Of a stretch of 64,000 bases of DNA, positions 44,090 to 53,282 are shown piece after piece. Made by a program: the position numbers and the translations under genes. Below the pieces are notes generated by a model that made no database searches, was not told where the DNA came from, and worked only from the letters and a program-made list of their open reading frames with translations. The DNA is from DAHUXD01 sp963805495 (GTDB lineage Bacteria > Acidobacteriota > Thermoanaerobaculia > UBA5066 > Gp7-AA6), in contig CAWDUQ010000002.1 in assembly GCA_963805495.1 (NCBI GenBank), positions 248,001 through 312,000 of the forward strand, in the 5' to 3' direction. The number at the start of each line of letters is the position of its first letter. Position 1 is the stretch's first letter.

Positions 44090-44733
44090 GCTTGATCGAC
44101 GAGGCCCTCAAGCGCGCGCAGGAAGCCGCCCGGAAGGAGGGCGAGTCGCAGGACAAGCGGCCCTGGACGCCGGCACCCCTGCCGGACGCGGGCCTCGCGC
44201 GGAAGCGGCGGATCGTTCGCGTGATCGCCTGGTCGCTTTCGATCGCGGCGGCTGTCGCCCTCGGGGCGGTGGGCGTGCGGGCGGTCTGGAACGCCGCGGG
44301 TCCCTCGGAGCGCCCGGCCGCGGCCCCGGCCGCCGCGCCGACCGCGCCGGCGCCCGAGCCGACGCTCCCCGAGACGGTCGTGACGCCGCCGATGACGTCG
44401 AAGGCGGCCGTCCCTCCGGCGAGACCCACGCGGACTTCCATGCCCGAAGGCGTCTCGATCGCGGAAACCGCGCCGGAGGCGACCCCCGTTGCTCCGCCGG
44501 CGCCCCGGCCGCCCGCCGGCGAACGAAACTACGTCGGGGCCGTTGCCCTCCCGGGCGGAACGCGGATCGAGCTCGGCGGCATCGCCTGGTCGGAGGACGA
44601 GCCGCGCGCTCTCTTGAACGACCGGATCGTCGGGACCGGCGCCTACGTCGAGGGGTTCACGGTTTCGAAGATCGAGGAGAACCGCGTCGTGCTGGAGAAG
44701 GACGGTACGACGATCTCGATCTCGCTGAAGTAG
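44086..44733 (+). CDS. GspB-like inner-membrane partner protein
   Basis: A 215-residue protein starting at GTG 44086 (GTGA overlap). It begins MSLIDEALKRAQEAAR, typical of GspB/ExeB partners, then has one membrane helix (IVRVIAWSLSIAAAVALGAVGV), a long Pro/Ala periplasmic linker and a C-terminal PDZ-like/PilP-type domain (WSEDEPRALLNDRIVGTGAYVEGFTVSKIEENRVVLEKDG). It converges on the minus-strand nudix gene with 46 bases between stops. Confidence 0.85.
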   Translation: MSLIDEALKRAQEAARKEGESQDKRPWTPAPLPDAGLARKRRIVRVIAWSLSIAAAVALGAVGVRAVWNAAGPSERPAAAPAAAPTAPAPEPTLPETVVTPPMTSKAAVPPARPTRTSMPEGVSIAETAPEATPVAPPAPRPPAGERNYVGAVALPGGTRIELGGIAWSEDEPRALLNDRIVGTGAYVEGFTVSKIEENRVVLEKDGTTISISLK

Positions 44734-44779
44734 CGCCGAGGCTCTCGAGGCCTCGCGGCGCGAGACGGGAACGGCCGGC

Positions 44780-45295
44780 TCAACGGCCGAGCGCGAGGTA
44801 GAGGCCCGCCCAGATCTTCGGATCGATGACCGTGCCCTCCGCCTCGCGCCGCCGCGCCCAGTCGCGAAGGTCCGCCACGGGAACGACGTGCACACGGATC
44901 CTCCCGACGTCGTGGTCCGCCTGCGCGCCCGACCGAACGGCCGGCTGTGCGAGGAAGAAGGTGATCATCTCGGAGCTCTGCCCGGCCGACCCTGGCCCGC
45001 GCGTCAGCATCTCCCATCGCTCGGCGGCGTGGCCGGTCTCTTCGGCGAGCTCCCGGCGGGCTGCGTCGATCGCCTCCTCCGGTCCCTCGTCCCCGATGAG
45101 GCCGGACGGGAGCGACACGACCGCGGCGCCCATCGGCGGGCGGAACTCCTCGGCGAGGACGATCTCGCCTTCGCCGGTCAGGGCCACGATCATTGCAGCT
45201 TCGGGGGCGGTGCGGTGCTCGACGAACTCCCAGCCATTGCGGTCGAGGAGGACGAGGTGACGGCCCTGGTACAGGACGCGGGGGTCGCTGGGCAT
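44780..45295 (-). CDS. NUDIX hydrolase (ADP-ribose pyrophosphatase-like)
   Basis: A 171-residue protein with a complete Nudix box: GLIGDEGPEEAIDAARRELAEETG (G-x5-E-x7-REUxEExGU). The N-terminal strand VLYQGRHLVLLDRNGWEFVEHR and the position of the box fit the ADP-ribose/nucleotide-sugar pyrophosphatase group. It is the last gene of a long minus-strand run, 9 bases after the rluD stop. Confidence 0.88.
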   Translation of the reverse strand: MPSDPRVLYQGRHLVLLDRNGWEFVEHRTAPEAAMIVALTGEGEIVLAEEFRPPMGAAVVSLPSGLIGDEGPEEAIDAARRELAEETGHAAERWEMLTRGPGSAGQSSEMITFFLAQPAVRSGAQADHDVGRIRVHVVPVADLRDWARRREAEGTVIDPKIWAGLYLALGR

Positions 45296-45304
45296 GGCGA
45301 CAGG

Positions 45305-46282
45305 CTATCCCGATGCGGCCTCGATCGAATCGAGCAGGCCGGCGAAGTCGCGGGGAACGGGGGCGACGATCTCGACGAGTTCCTGGGTCGCTGGATGGTG
45401 GAAGGCCACGCGCTCGGCATGGAGCGCCTGGCGGGGGAACTCGACGAGCAGGCGCTTGAGCGGCTTGTCCTCGACGCGCGGGTAGCGCGGGCGGCCGTAG
45501 ACCGGGTCGCCCACGATCGGGAGGCCCGAGGCCGCCAGGTGCACGCGGATCTGGTGGGTCCGGCCCGTGACGAGGCGGCAGCGCAGCAGCGTGAGGCCGA
45601 GCCCCGGCCACTCCTTCTCGATCGCATAGAGCGTCCGCGCTTCGCGGGCCCCGGCGGGCATGGCGTCGTCGAGGGGCCGAAACGCCTTCATCCTCTTGCG
45701 GTCGCGGGGATCGCGCCCGATCGCGAACGAGACCTCGCCCTTGCGGACGCTCGGCACGCCGGCGGCGAGCGCGAGGTATTCCTTGCGGAGCGTCCGGCGA
45801 CGCATCTGCCGGGAAAGGAGTTGATGCGCCCGGTCGGTCTTGGCGACGAGGAGCACGCCCGACGTGTCGCGGTCGAGTCGGTGGACGATCCCGGGTCGCA
45901 ACTCCCCGCCGATCCCGGCAAGGTTCCGGACGTGGTGCAGGAGGGCGTTGACCAGGGTGCCCGACGGGTGTCCGGGGGCCGGGTGGACGACGAGCCCCGG
46001 CGGCTTGTCGATCGCGAGGAGCTCGTCGTCCTCGTAGAGGATCGAGAGCGGTATGTTTTCGGCCTCGAGCTCCGTCTCCCGCGGCGCGGGCACCTCGATC
46101 GAGACCTCTTCGCCGGCGTGGACGACGTGCGAGCGCCGGGCCGGGGCGTCGCCGACCTGCACCGACCCTTCGGCGATCAGCTTCTGAATGCGGGAGCGGG
46201 AGAGGTCCGAGCAGGCCGCCACGAGGAAGAGATCGAGGCGCGTGCCGGCGGAGGGGGAGCCGACCCGAAACCGCCGGACCAC
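45305..46282 (-). CDS. rluD: RluD-like 23S rRNA pseudouridine synthase
   Basis: A 325-residue protein; GTG 46282 is chosen because the S4 domain begins soon after (RLDLFLVAACSDLSRSRIQKLIAEGSVQVG). The RluA-type catalytic motif HRLDRDTSGVLLVAKT contains the active-site Asp, followed by KEYLALAAG and GRTHQIRVHLAASG. It isomerises uridines in 23S rRNA, probably helix 69. It starts 5 bases after lgt ends; an lspA-rluD neighbourhood is common. Confidence 0.9.
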   Translation of the reverse strand: MVRRFRVGSPSAGTRLDLFLVAACSDLSRSRIQKLIAEGSVQVGDAPARRSHVVHAGEEVSIEVPAPRETELEAENIPLSILYEDDELLAIDKPPGLVVHPAPGHPSGTLVNALLHHVRNLAGIGGELRPGIVHRLDRDTSGVLLVAKTDRAHQLLSRQMRRRTLRKEYLALAAGVPSVRKGEVSFAIGRDPRDRKRMKAFRPLDDAMPAGAREARTLYAIEKEWPGLGLTLLRCRLVTGRTHQIRVHLAASGLPIVGDPVYGRPRYPRVEDKPLKRLLVEFPRQALHAERVAFHHPATQELVEIVAPVPRDFAGLLDSIEAASG

Positions 46283-46287
46283 CGGCC

Positions 46288-47073
46288 CTACGCCTTGGCG
46301 CGGTTGCGGCGGGAGAGGTAGAAGAGCATTCCCCCGGCGATGGCGGCCGTCACGAGTCCGATGGCCTGCGAGGTCGAGAGCACGCCCGGGATCACGAAGC
46401 CGCGCACGAGGTCCCCGCGCCAGATCTCCAGGATCCCGCGCGTGATGGCGTAGAGGAGCACGTAGAGCCAGAAGACTTCGCCGTCGAAGGTCCGGCGGCG
46501 GTAAGCCCACTGGAGGATCAGGAACATCAGGAACGCGTTCAGGGACAGGTAGATCTGCGTGGGATGCAGGGGGACGTTCAGCGGCGTCCCGACGGCTTCG
46601 GCGGCGAAGGGGTCGGTGAAGGTGACCCCGAACGGGCCGTGGGTCTCCTTGCCGTAGCAGCAGCCGGCCGCGAAGCATCCCCAGCGCCCGATCGCCTCGC
46701 CGAGCGCGATCGAGGGCGCCCCCATGTCCGCGACCCGCCAGGCCGGCAGGTTGTTCCTCTTCATGTACCAGATCGCCACGGCGGTCGCGGCGATCAGCCC
46801 TCCGTAGAAGACGCCGCCGGAGCGCACGACCTCGATCAGATCTCTCGGGTTGGCGGCGTAGCGCTTCCACTCGACGAGGATGAGGAGGAGCTTCGCGCCG
46901 AGGATCGCCGAGGCCAGGATGTAGAGCGCGAGGTCCAGGATCTTCTGGTCCGGCAGGTCCTCGGCGAGGGCCTTGCGCCGCAGGAGCCAGATGCCCGTCA
47001 GGTAGGCGATCGCCAGGACGACGCCGTACGTCGGAAGGTAGAACTGCCCGATGTGGACCAGGCGCGGGAAAAT
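46288..47073 (-). CDS. lgt: prolipoprotein diacylglyceryl transferase, probable ATT start
   Basis: The frame encodes a complete 261-residue Lgt. Reading from ATT at 47073 gives IFPRLVHIGQFYLPTYGVVL, matching the family N terminus (MFP...IGPF-L-TYG), and the frame continues through LRR, GGVFYGG and the signature GRWGCFAAGCCYGKETHGPFG. The first ATG (46827) would delete the first 82 residues, including two membrane helices. No ATG, GTG or TTG precedes it in frame within reach, and GGGGGG lies 8 bases upstream of the ATT. The enzyme adds diacylglycerol to the lipobox Cys of lipoproteins, before LspA, encoded 4 bases upstream. Confidence 0.85.
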   Translation of the reverse strand: MFPRLVHIGQFYLPTYGVVLAIAYLTGIWLLRRKALAEDLPDQKILDLALYILASAILGAKLLLILVEWKRYAANPRDLIEVVRSGGVFYGGLIAATAVAIWYMKRNNLPAWRVADMGAPSIALGEAIGRWGCFAAGCCYGKETHGPFGVTFTDPFAAEAVGTPLNVPLHPTQIYLSLNAFLMFLILQWAYRRRTFDGEVFWLYVLLYAITRGILEIWRGDLVRGFVIPGVLSTSQAIGLVTAAIAGGMLFYLSRRNRAKA

Positions 47074-47077
47074 GAGG

Positions 47078-47614
47078 CTATCCCCCCGGTGCGGCGTCGG
47101 TCCGCGGCGCCGGTTCGTCCTCGTGGCCGAGCATGTCGAGGAAGAGAACGGCGACGCCGATGCAGATGGCCGAATCGGCGACGTTGAACGCCGGCCAGTG
47201 ATGGCCGGAGACGGAGAAGTCGAGGAAGTCGACGACGTATCCGAACCGCACGCGGTCGAGGAGGTTGCCGACGGCGCCGCCCAGGATGAGCGCCAGGCCG
47301 ACCTGGAGCCGGACGCTCTTGTGCGAGGAGCGCAGGGCGTACGCGGAGACGATCAGGAAGACGATGACGGCGACGCTGTTGAGCACGACGGCCTTGATCG
47401 CGGAGTCGACCGAGGCGAAGAGACCGAAGGCCGCGCCGCTGTTGCGCACGTAGGTCAGGTCGAAGACGTCGGCGATGACCGTCTTCGACTGGTGGACCTC
47501 CATCGCGCGGGTGATGAGGCCCTTGGTCCACTGGTCGAGGAAGAGGACGGCGAGCGAAACGGCGAGATACGCGCCGCGGTAGAGGGTTGACTCTTTCAGG
47601 GCAGCGGGTTTCAT
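47078..47614 (-). CDS. lspA: lipoprotein signal peptidase (signal peptidase II)
   Basis: A 178-residue membrane protein; ATG 47614 overlaps the ileS stop. It has four hydrophobic helices and the catalytic aspartates in GAVGNLLDRVRFGYVVDF and FNVADSAI, with TYVRNSGAAFGLF. It cleaves the signal peptide of diacylglyceryl-modified lipoproteins. The ileS-lspA pair is the classic bacterial order, and lgt directly downstream completes the pathway. Confidence 0.96.
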   Translation of the reverse strand: MKPAALKESTLYRGAYLAVSLAVLFLDQWTKGLITRAMEVHQSKTVIADVFDLTYVRNSGAAFGLFASVDSAIKAVVLNSVAVIVFLIVSAYALRSSHKSVRLQVGLALILGGAVGNLLDRVRFGYVVDFLDFSVSGHHWPAFNVADSAICIGVAVLFLDMLGHEDEPAPRTDAAPGG

Positions 47615-50490
47615 CGGCCCGTTCCCAGGACGCTGCGGCAACGCGTGCAGAGGCCGTTGGCCTCCGCTTCGGGGGTCACCTTCCAGCAGCGGTCGCAGCG
47701 ACGGCCCGAAGCTTTCCGAAAGGCCAGGCGCACGCCGGGGTAGGCCTGCGACTCCCGGCCGCCGTCCGGCAGCTCTCCGCCTTCGACGGCCTCCGAGACG
47801 ATGAACAGGTCCGCGAGGCCGGCGCCGTCGGTGCCGGTCGCTCGCCGGTCGGCCTCGAGCTCGGGGGTGGTCGAGAACGCGATCGTCCCTTCCAGGGACG
47901 ATCCGATCACTTTGTCGCGGCGGGCTTGTTCCAGGATCACCGAGGCCTCTTCCCTCAATTTCGTCAGCCGTTCCCAGGCTGCCTCGGGAACGGAGTCTAC
48001 CGGCACGTCGTCCAGCCCGTCGAAACCCGCCAGGTGGACCGATTCTTCCTCTTTTCCGGGGAGCGCGCCCCAGATCTCCTCGGCCGTGAACGGCAGCACG
48101 GGCGCCGCGGCCGCCGCCAGGGCGCGGGCGATCCGGTGGAGGACCGTCTGCGCCGAGCGGCGCTCGGGCGATTCCGCCGCCGACGCGTAGAGGCGGTCCT
48201 TGAGGATGTCGCAATAGAACGCCGACAGCGTCGTGGCGCAGAAAGTCACGAGTTGATGGTAGATGACGTGGAACTCGTAGGCCTCGTACGCGGCACGGAC
48301 CCGGCGCACGACGGTCCGGGCCTGGGCAAGCGCCCACCGGTCGAGGGGAAGGAGATCTTTCGATGCGACGGCGTCCCGGCCCGGCTCGAAGTCGTAGAGG
48401 TTCGAGAGCAGGTAGCGGGCCGTGTTGCGGATCTTGCGGTACGCCTCGGCGCAGCGCGCCAGGATCTCTTCCGAGATCGGATCGTCGTCCCGGTAGTCGA
48501 GGCTCGCGACCCACAGCCGCACGACGTCGGCGCCGTACTTCTGGATGAGGTCCTGGGGGGCGACGACGTTGCCGAGGGACTTCGACATCTTGCGCCCCTG
48601 GCCGTCGACTACGAAACCGTGCGTGATCACGCCCTCGTACGGCGCGTCCCCGTAGAGGGCGACCGAGGTCAGGAGGGACGACTGGAACCATCCGCGGTAC
48701 TGGTCGTGACCCTCGACGTAGAGGTCGGCCGGCCGTCCGCCGGCGGGCTTGACGAGCTCCGGCCACGCCCCCGAGCGCAGCACCGCGATGTGCGAGACGC
48801 CGGAGTCGAACCAGACGTCGAGGATGTCGGTTTCGGCCTGGAAGTCGCCGGGGGAAAAGCCCCGCAGGTCCGCGCCCGGCGGCAGAAAGTCGGCGGCGGG
48901 CCGGGCATACCAGGCGTCGGCGCCCTCGGCGCGGAAGATTGCCGCGACGTGCTCGAAGAACTTCGTCTGCTCGGCCGGCGCGTCGCTCCAGGGGTAGACT
49001 CCCGCGCGCTCGCCCGCCTTCATGGCGTAGAGGAGCGTGATGGGGGAGCCCCATCGCCGCTGCCTGGAGATGACCCACTCGCGCCGGTTTTCGACCATGC
49101 CGGCGATGCGGGCTTCGCCCCAGGCCGGCGTCCATTTCACACGCGCGATCGCGGCGAGCGATCCGGCACGCACGTCGGTCGCGGCCTCGTCGAGGCGGGC
49201 GAACCACTGGATCGTGGCGCGAAAGATCACGGGGTTCTTGCAGCGCCAGCAGTGCGGATACTCGTGGCGAAACTTTGGGTCGTAGCCCGCGAGGGCACCC
49301 ACGGCCTTGAGGTCTTCCACGATCGCGGGGTTGGCCTCGAGGACCTTCTGGCCGCGGTACTTCGCGACCGTCGTGAACCGTCCGGCCTCGTCGACCGGCG
49401 ACAGGATCGGCAGCTTCTCGCGCTGCCCGACGAGAAAGTCGTCCTCGCCGTGTCCCGGCGCGGTGTGGACGAGGCCGGTCCCCGCGTCCATCGTGACGTG
49501 ATCGCCGAGGACCACGCGGAAGGACCGCGCGTCCTCTTCGGCCGTCAGCTCGCCGCGGCTCTCGGCGCCGAGCGGGTGGGCGTAGACGGCGCCGGCGAGC
49601 GACGTGCCGGGGACGGACGCGACGCGTTTCCAGTCGCGCCAGCCGAGCGCCCCCGCGACGCTTTCGGCGAGCCTCTCGGCCACGAGGTAATGGTTGCCGT
49701 TGCCCGCGTCGATCCAGACGTAAGTCTCGTCGGGGTGCACGGCGATCGCGAGATTGGACGGGATGGTCCAGGGGGTGGTCGTCCAGATCAGGAACGCCGC
49801 ATTGGCGAGCGAGGCGCCGCCGATCCAGGCCTCCGTCGGAAACGCGACGTAGATCGCGGGGTCCGCCCGCTCCTCGTACTCGAGCTCCGCCTCGGCCAGC
49901 GCCGTCCGGTCGGTGAAGCACCACCGAACGGACTTCAGCGCCTGGTAGACGAGGTTCTTTCCGTAGAAGCCGCCGAAGGCCCGGGCGATCTCGGCCTCGT
50001 AGGCGTAGTCCATCGTCCGGTAGGGACGGTCCCAGAGCCCGCCGACGCCAAGCCGGCGGAACTCCTCGCGCTGGATCCCGATGTACTCCTCGGCGTAGGC
50101 CCGGCAGGCGCGGCGGATCTCGACCGGGCTCATGTCCTTTTTCTTCGAGCCGAGCTTCTTGTCGACCTTCTGCTCGATCGGCAGGCCGTGGCAGTCCCAG
50201 CCCGGCACATACGGGGCGTCGAAGCCCATCATCGCGCGGCTGCGCACGATGACGTCCTTCAGGATCTTGTTCAGCGCGTGGCCGATGTGGATGTTGCCGT
50301 TGGCGTACGGCGGGCCGTCGTGGAGGATGAACCGCGGCCGGCCGGCGGCCCTGGCCCGGCGCCTGCCTTCGAGGCCGGACGCCTCCCAGGCCGCGAGCTG
50401 CTGCGGCTCCCGCCGCGCCAGGTCCGCCTTCATCGGGAAGTCCGTGCGCGGAAGGTTGAGCGTGCTCTTGTAGTCGGGCGCGTCCGTCAT
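47611..50490 (-). CDS. ileS: isoleucine--tRNA ligase
   Basis: A 959-residue class I synthetase. HIGH motif in GNIHIGHALNK, editing-domain TTTPWTIPSN, tryptophan-rich WTPAWGE, KMSKSLGN near residue 630, and a C-terminal zinc finger CDRCWKV...LCTRC. The N terminus YKSTLNLPRTDFPMKADLA is the bacterial form. It overlaps lspA by four bases. Confidence 0.97.
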   Translation of the reverse strand: MTDAPDYKSTLNLPRTDFPMKADLARREPQQLAAWEASGLEGRRRARAAGRPRFILHDGPPYANGNIHIGHALNKILKDVIVRSRAMMGFDAPYVPGWDCHGLPIEQKVDKKLGSKKKDMSPVEIRRACRAYAEEYIGIQREEFRRLGVGGLWDRPYRTMDYAYEAEIARAFGGFYGKNLVYQALKSVRWCFTDRTALAEAELEYEERADPAIYVAFPTEAWIGGASLANAAFLIWTTTPWTIPSNLAIAVHPDETYVWIDAGNGNHYLVAERLAESVAGALGWRDWKRVASVPGTSLAGAVYAHPLGAESRGELTAEEDARSFRVVLGDHVTMDAGTGLVHTAPGHGEDDFLVGQREKLPILSPVDEAGRFTTVAKYRGQKVLEANPAIVEDLKAVGALAGYDPKFRHEYPHCWRCKNPVIFRATIQWFARLDEAATDVRAGSLAAIARVKWTPAWGEARIAGMVENRREWVISRQRRWGSPITLLYAMKAGERAGVYPWSDAPAEQTKFFEHVAAIFRAEGADAWYARPAADFLPPGADLRGFSPGDFQAETDILDVWFDSGVSHIAVLRSGAWPELVKPAGGRPADLYVEGHDQYRGWFQSSLLTSVALYGDAPYEGVITHGFVVDGQGRKMSKSLGNVVAPQDLIQKYGADVVRLWVASLDYRDDDPISEEILARCAEAYRKIRNTARYLLSNLYDFEPGRDAVASKDLLPLDRWALAQARTVVRRVRAAYEAYEFHVIYHQLVTFCATTLSAFYCDILKDRLYASAAESPERRSAQTVLHRIARALAAAAAPVLPFTAEEIWGALPGKEEESVHLAGFDGLDDVPVDSVPEAAWERLTKLREEASVILEQARRDKVIGSSLEGTIAFSTTPELEADRRATGTDGAGLADLFIVSEAVEGGELPDGGRESQAYPGVRLAFRKASGRRCDRCWKVTPEAEANGLCTRCRSVLGTGR

Positions 50491-50536
50491 CGCGGGCGAA
50501 GTTTAGCGTACGGGCCGGCGGTTCCCGGCCCTCCCG

Positions 50537-50935
50537 CTACCCGCGGGGGGCGGCGGTCAGGAGCGCGACCACGGCGGCGGCGATGTCCCGGCCGTGAGTG
50601 ATCGTCACCTCGGCCGAGAGCACCTCGAGCGCGCGCGAGCGCTCGAGGGCCTTCCCGTGGAAGGCGAGGAGCGGCTTGCCGCGCGGGTCGCGACCCACCT
50701 CGATGTCCCGGAATGCGATGCCCCGCCAGCCGAGTCCGAGGGCCTTCATCGCGGCTTCCTTCGCCGCGAAACGCCCGGCCACGTGCTCGGCGAAGGCGCG
50801 CGGATGCCGGCGCTGGCGCCGGATCTCTCCCTCGCGGAACACGCGCGCGAGGAATCGCTCCCCGTGCCGCTGGAGGACTCCCGCGACCCGATCGACCTCG
50901 GTCAGGTCGAGGCCGAGAAGGAGGCCCACCGGCAT
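50537..50935 (-). CDS. acpS: holo-[acyl-carrier-protein] synthase
   Basis: A 132-residue 4'-phosphopantetheinyl transferase that activates acyl carrier protein. ATG 50935 overlaps the channel gene stop (ATGA). Motifs GLDLTEVDRV (Mg-binding Asp) and FAAKEAAMKALG (Glu and Lys) are intact, with SAEVTITHGRDIAAAVV at the end. Its CoA substrate depends on coaX earlier in the window. Confidence 0.93.
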   Translation of the reverse strand: MPVGLLLGLDLTEVDRVAGVLQRHGERFLARVFREGEIRRQRRHPRAFAEHVAGRFAAKEAAMKALGLGWRGIAFRDIEVGRDPRGKPLLAFHGKALERSRALEVLSAEVTITHGRDIAAAVVALLTAAPRG

Positions 50936-52371
50936 CAGACGAGGCCTTTCAGGCCGAAGAACCGGGCGATGCGGGCCCGGAGCGCCTGGGGCTCCTCGCC
51001 GACCGCGGCTCCCCGGGCGCTGTCGAGTCGTCCGGCCGTCTCGCGGCGTCGCTCGAGGATGATCGCGTCGAGCTTCTCGACCAGCGAGGGATTGGCGAGG
51101 AGGATCGGGGCGATGGTCCCCTTGTCGATCTCGACGAGGAGGGACTCCTCGACGGCGCGCACAGTCGCGGTGCGGGGCTCCCCGGTCAGGAGACTGATTT
51201 CCCCGAAGGACGACCCCGGATCGAGCATGGCGAGCTTCTGGCTCTGAGCGGTGCCGGCCGCGACCGAGACGGACGCCCGCCCCGACGCGATGAGGAACAT
51301 GGACGACGTCGTCTCGCCCTCGCGCACGATCGTTTCCCCGGCCGTGAACGGAAGGGCCCGGGCCCCGGCCGACAATTGCGCGCGCTCGTCTGCCGACAGG
51401 GGCGCGAAGAGCTCGCTCCCGTCGATCGCCGAAGCGATGGCGGGCGACTGCCCGGGGCGCGCCAGAGGACCCGCGGCGTACTGGTGCTGGCGAATCAGCG
51501 GGTAGGCGAACGCGATGTTCTCCCGTTCGAGCGCGTACCAGGCCCGCTCGCGGACCGCGGAGTCGACATCGAGGTAGCGCGCGTAGTCTTCCAGCCAGTA
51601 GCGCAGCTCGTAGACGACCGACCAGTCCGCGAACCCCTGGAGAAGGACGCGGGGCGCCGGATGCGGGGCGATTCCCGCCAGGTTTCGGAGGGAGGCCTCG
51701 AGGGCGGCGCGGGCGCGGGCGGGCGGCAGGTCGTACTCGAGGTTGACCCGCAGAACGCGCGCCATCGGCGGACCGCCACGCCGGTAGACTTCGAGCCGTT
51801 CGCGGCTGGCGGTGATGTTGGGGATCAGGACGACGTGTCCCTCCATCGTGCGCACCTTGATCGCTCGCCAGGAGAGCTGCTCGACCAGGCCGATGCCGTC
51901 GCCCGTGCGCACCATGTCTCCGACCTGGACGGTGCGCTCGACGGCAAGAGCGATTCCGGAGAACAGGTTGCCGAGGGTCTCCTGGAGCGCCAGGCCGACG
52001 ACCGCGGTGATGATCGCGGAGGTCGCGAGGAGGGCCGGAAGGCTCGCCGAGAGGACGATCTGAAACAGGGCCCCGAGGGCGACCCCGAAGATCAGGAGGC
52101 TGACGATCTGCCGGAGGAGCGCGGGCGCCGCCGTGCCCCGGCGCAACTCGTAGCCGACGTCGAAAAACAGGAAATCGGCGATCCGGGTCAGCAGCAACAC
52201 GCCGGCCAGGCCGATCGCGAATACGCCGTAGTCGCGTGCGCGGGCATCGGTCAGCGAAACGTGCAGGCTCGACAGGAGGAGAACGGATCCCGCAACGAGC
52301 GCGAAGATGACGGCGGCCGGCAGCACGCCCCGGGCGAGGGAGGACGCAAGGGTCCGCAGGCGCACGCTCAT
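50935..52371 (-). CDS. MscS-family mechanosensitive channel with C-terminal cyclic-nucleotide-binding domain
   Basis: A 478-residue protein; ATG 52371 overlaps thiE. Three or four membrane helices lead to the MscS pore and beta domain (LQETLGNLFSGIALAVERTVQVGDMVRTGDGIGLVEQLSWRAIKVRTMEG) and the cytoplasmic alpha/beta part. Residues ~335-450 form a cNMP-binding barrel (ETIVREGETTSSMFLIASGRASVS, GSSFGEISLLTGEPRTATVRA). Such fusions are gated or modulated by cyclic nucleotides. A Crp/Fnr protein with the same fold is encoded at 14376. Confidence 0.88.
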   Translation of the reverse strand: MSVRLRTLASSLARGVLPAAVIFALVAGSVLLLSSLHVSLTDARARDYGVFAIGLAGVLLLTRIADFLFFDVGYELRRGTAAPALLRQIVSLLIFGVALGALFQIVLSASLPALLATSAIITAVVGLALQETLGNLFSGIALAVERTVQVGDMVRTGDGIGLVEQLSWRAIKVRTMEGHVVLIPNITASRERLEVYRRGGPPMARVLRVNLEYDLPPARARAALEASLRNLAGIAPHPAPRVLLQGFADWSVVYELRYWLEDYARYLDVDSAVRERAWYALERENIAFAYPLIRQHQYAAGPLARPGQSPAIASAIDGSELFAPLSADERAQLSAGARALPFTAGETIVREGETTSSMFLIASGRASVSVAAGTAQSQKLAMLDPGSSFGEISLLTGEPRTATVRAVEESLLVEIDKGTIAPILLANPSLVEKLDAIILERRRETAGRLDSARGAAVGEEPQALRARIARFFGLKGLV

Positions 52372-52976
52372 CGTCCGGCGAGCCTCTCGGCCACGGCCCG
52401 GGGATCGGCGGACTCCTGGAAGAGGCGGATCGCCGCGACGCCGGTGAAGCGGTCCCGATAGGGATCGAGCGCCGCCAGGTTGGCTTCGTCGATGCCGCCG
52501 ATGGCGTACACCTCGCAGGCATGGGTGCCCGGTTCGGGGAGGCGTCCGAGGGCCTCCGGTCCGAGCGGCGGGCCGTAGACGCGCTTGGACGGCGTGTCGA
52601 AGATCGGCCCGATCACCACCGCGTCGGCGCCGGCTTCGATCGCGGCCCGGGCCTCCTCCGGGTCGTGGGTCGAAACCCCGACGCGAAAGCCGCGGGGCGT
52701 ATGCGCCCGAATCCTCGGGAGCGGCAAGCCGTCGGCCGGCAGGTGAACGCCGTCGGCTCCCGCAGCGAGCGCGACGTCGAAGCGCCGGTTCACCGTGAGA
52801 CGGACCCCGGGGCCGAGGCGCGCCTTCGCCTCGCGGGCGAGAAACAGCGTCTGCCGGTCGTTCGTCCCCTTCTCGCGCAGCTCGACCGACACCGGGGCCC
52901 CGGAGAGTGCATCGAGGATCTCGAAGAAACGTCGGTCTCCGACGGCCGGGCGGTCCGTGACGTAGAGGGCCTTCAT
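52368..52976 (-). CDS. thiE: thiamine-phosphate synthase
   Basis: A 202-residue TIM-barrel enzyme joining the pyrimidine and thiazole moieties of thiamine. Visible: LYVTDRP at the start, VELREKGTNDRQ (VQLREK-like), LTVNRRFDVALAAGADGVHLPADGLP, VGVSTHDPEEARAA, GPIFDTPSKRVYGPPLG and VYAIGGID. The family nD in the 'INDR' segment appears as NRRFDVA, so it is a slightly divergent member; the TenI subgroup is the alternative. It overlaps its neighbours on both sides. Confidence 0.85.
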   Translation of the reverse strand: MKALYVTDRPAVGDRRFFEILDALSGAPVSVELREKGTNDRQTLFLAREAKARLGPGVRLTVNRRFDVALAAGADGVHLPADGLPLPRIRAHTPRGFRVGVSTHDPEEARAAIEAGADAVVIGPIFDTPSKRVYGPPLGPEALGRLPEPGTHACEVYAIGGIDEANLAALDPYRDRFTGVAAIRLFQESADPRAVAERLAGR

Positions 52977-53251
52977 TCGGGAGCACCCGATGGAGGGGGC
53001 TCGCCCTGTAGGGTACGCGACAGGACCTTCAGGTCCGCCGCACCGGCGGCCAGGTGCAGGAGCCCGAGTCCCGAGACGAAGCCGCGAAAGAACCCCGAAC
53101 CGAAAATGCCGGGATGGGCGGCCCGGCCCGTCCAGGGGCGCAGGACCAGGTAAACCCCCACCGCCGTGCAGTAGAAGACGAAGAAAGCACTTCCCAGGAA
53201 CGCGAGAGCGCGGCGCACGTGTCGCGATTCTAATTGGGGTCGGGTTCGCAT
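52973..53251 (-). CDS. small membrane protein of unknown function
   Basis: A 92-residue protein with a likely membrane helix (ALAFLGSAFFVFYCTAVGVYLVL) and a second hydrophobic stretch (FFRGFVSGLGLLHLAAGAADL). ATG 53251 gives an Arg-rich N terminus; GTG about 30 bases downstream is another possible start. It overlaps thiE by four bases and is the first gene of the minus-strand run. Not recognised. Confidence 0.6.
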   Translation of the reverse strand: MRTRPQLESRHVRRALAFLGSAFFVFYCTAVGVYLVLRPWTGRAAHPGIFGSGFFRGFVSGLGLLHLAAGAADLKVLSRTLQGEPPPSGAPE

Positions 53252-53282
53252 TCCCGAGCTTTCATGGTTCCGGCGGCGCGGA

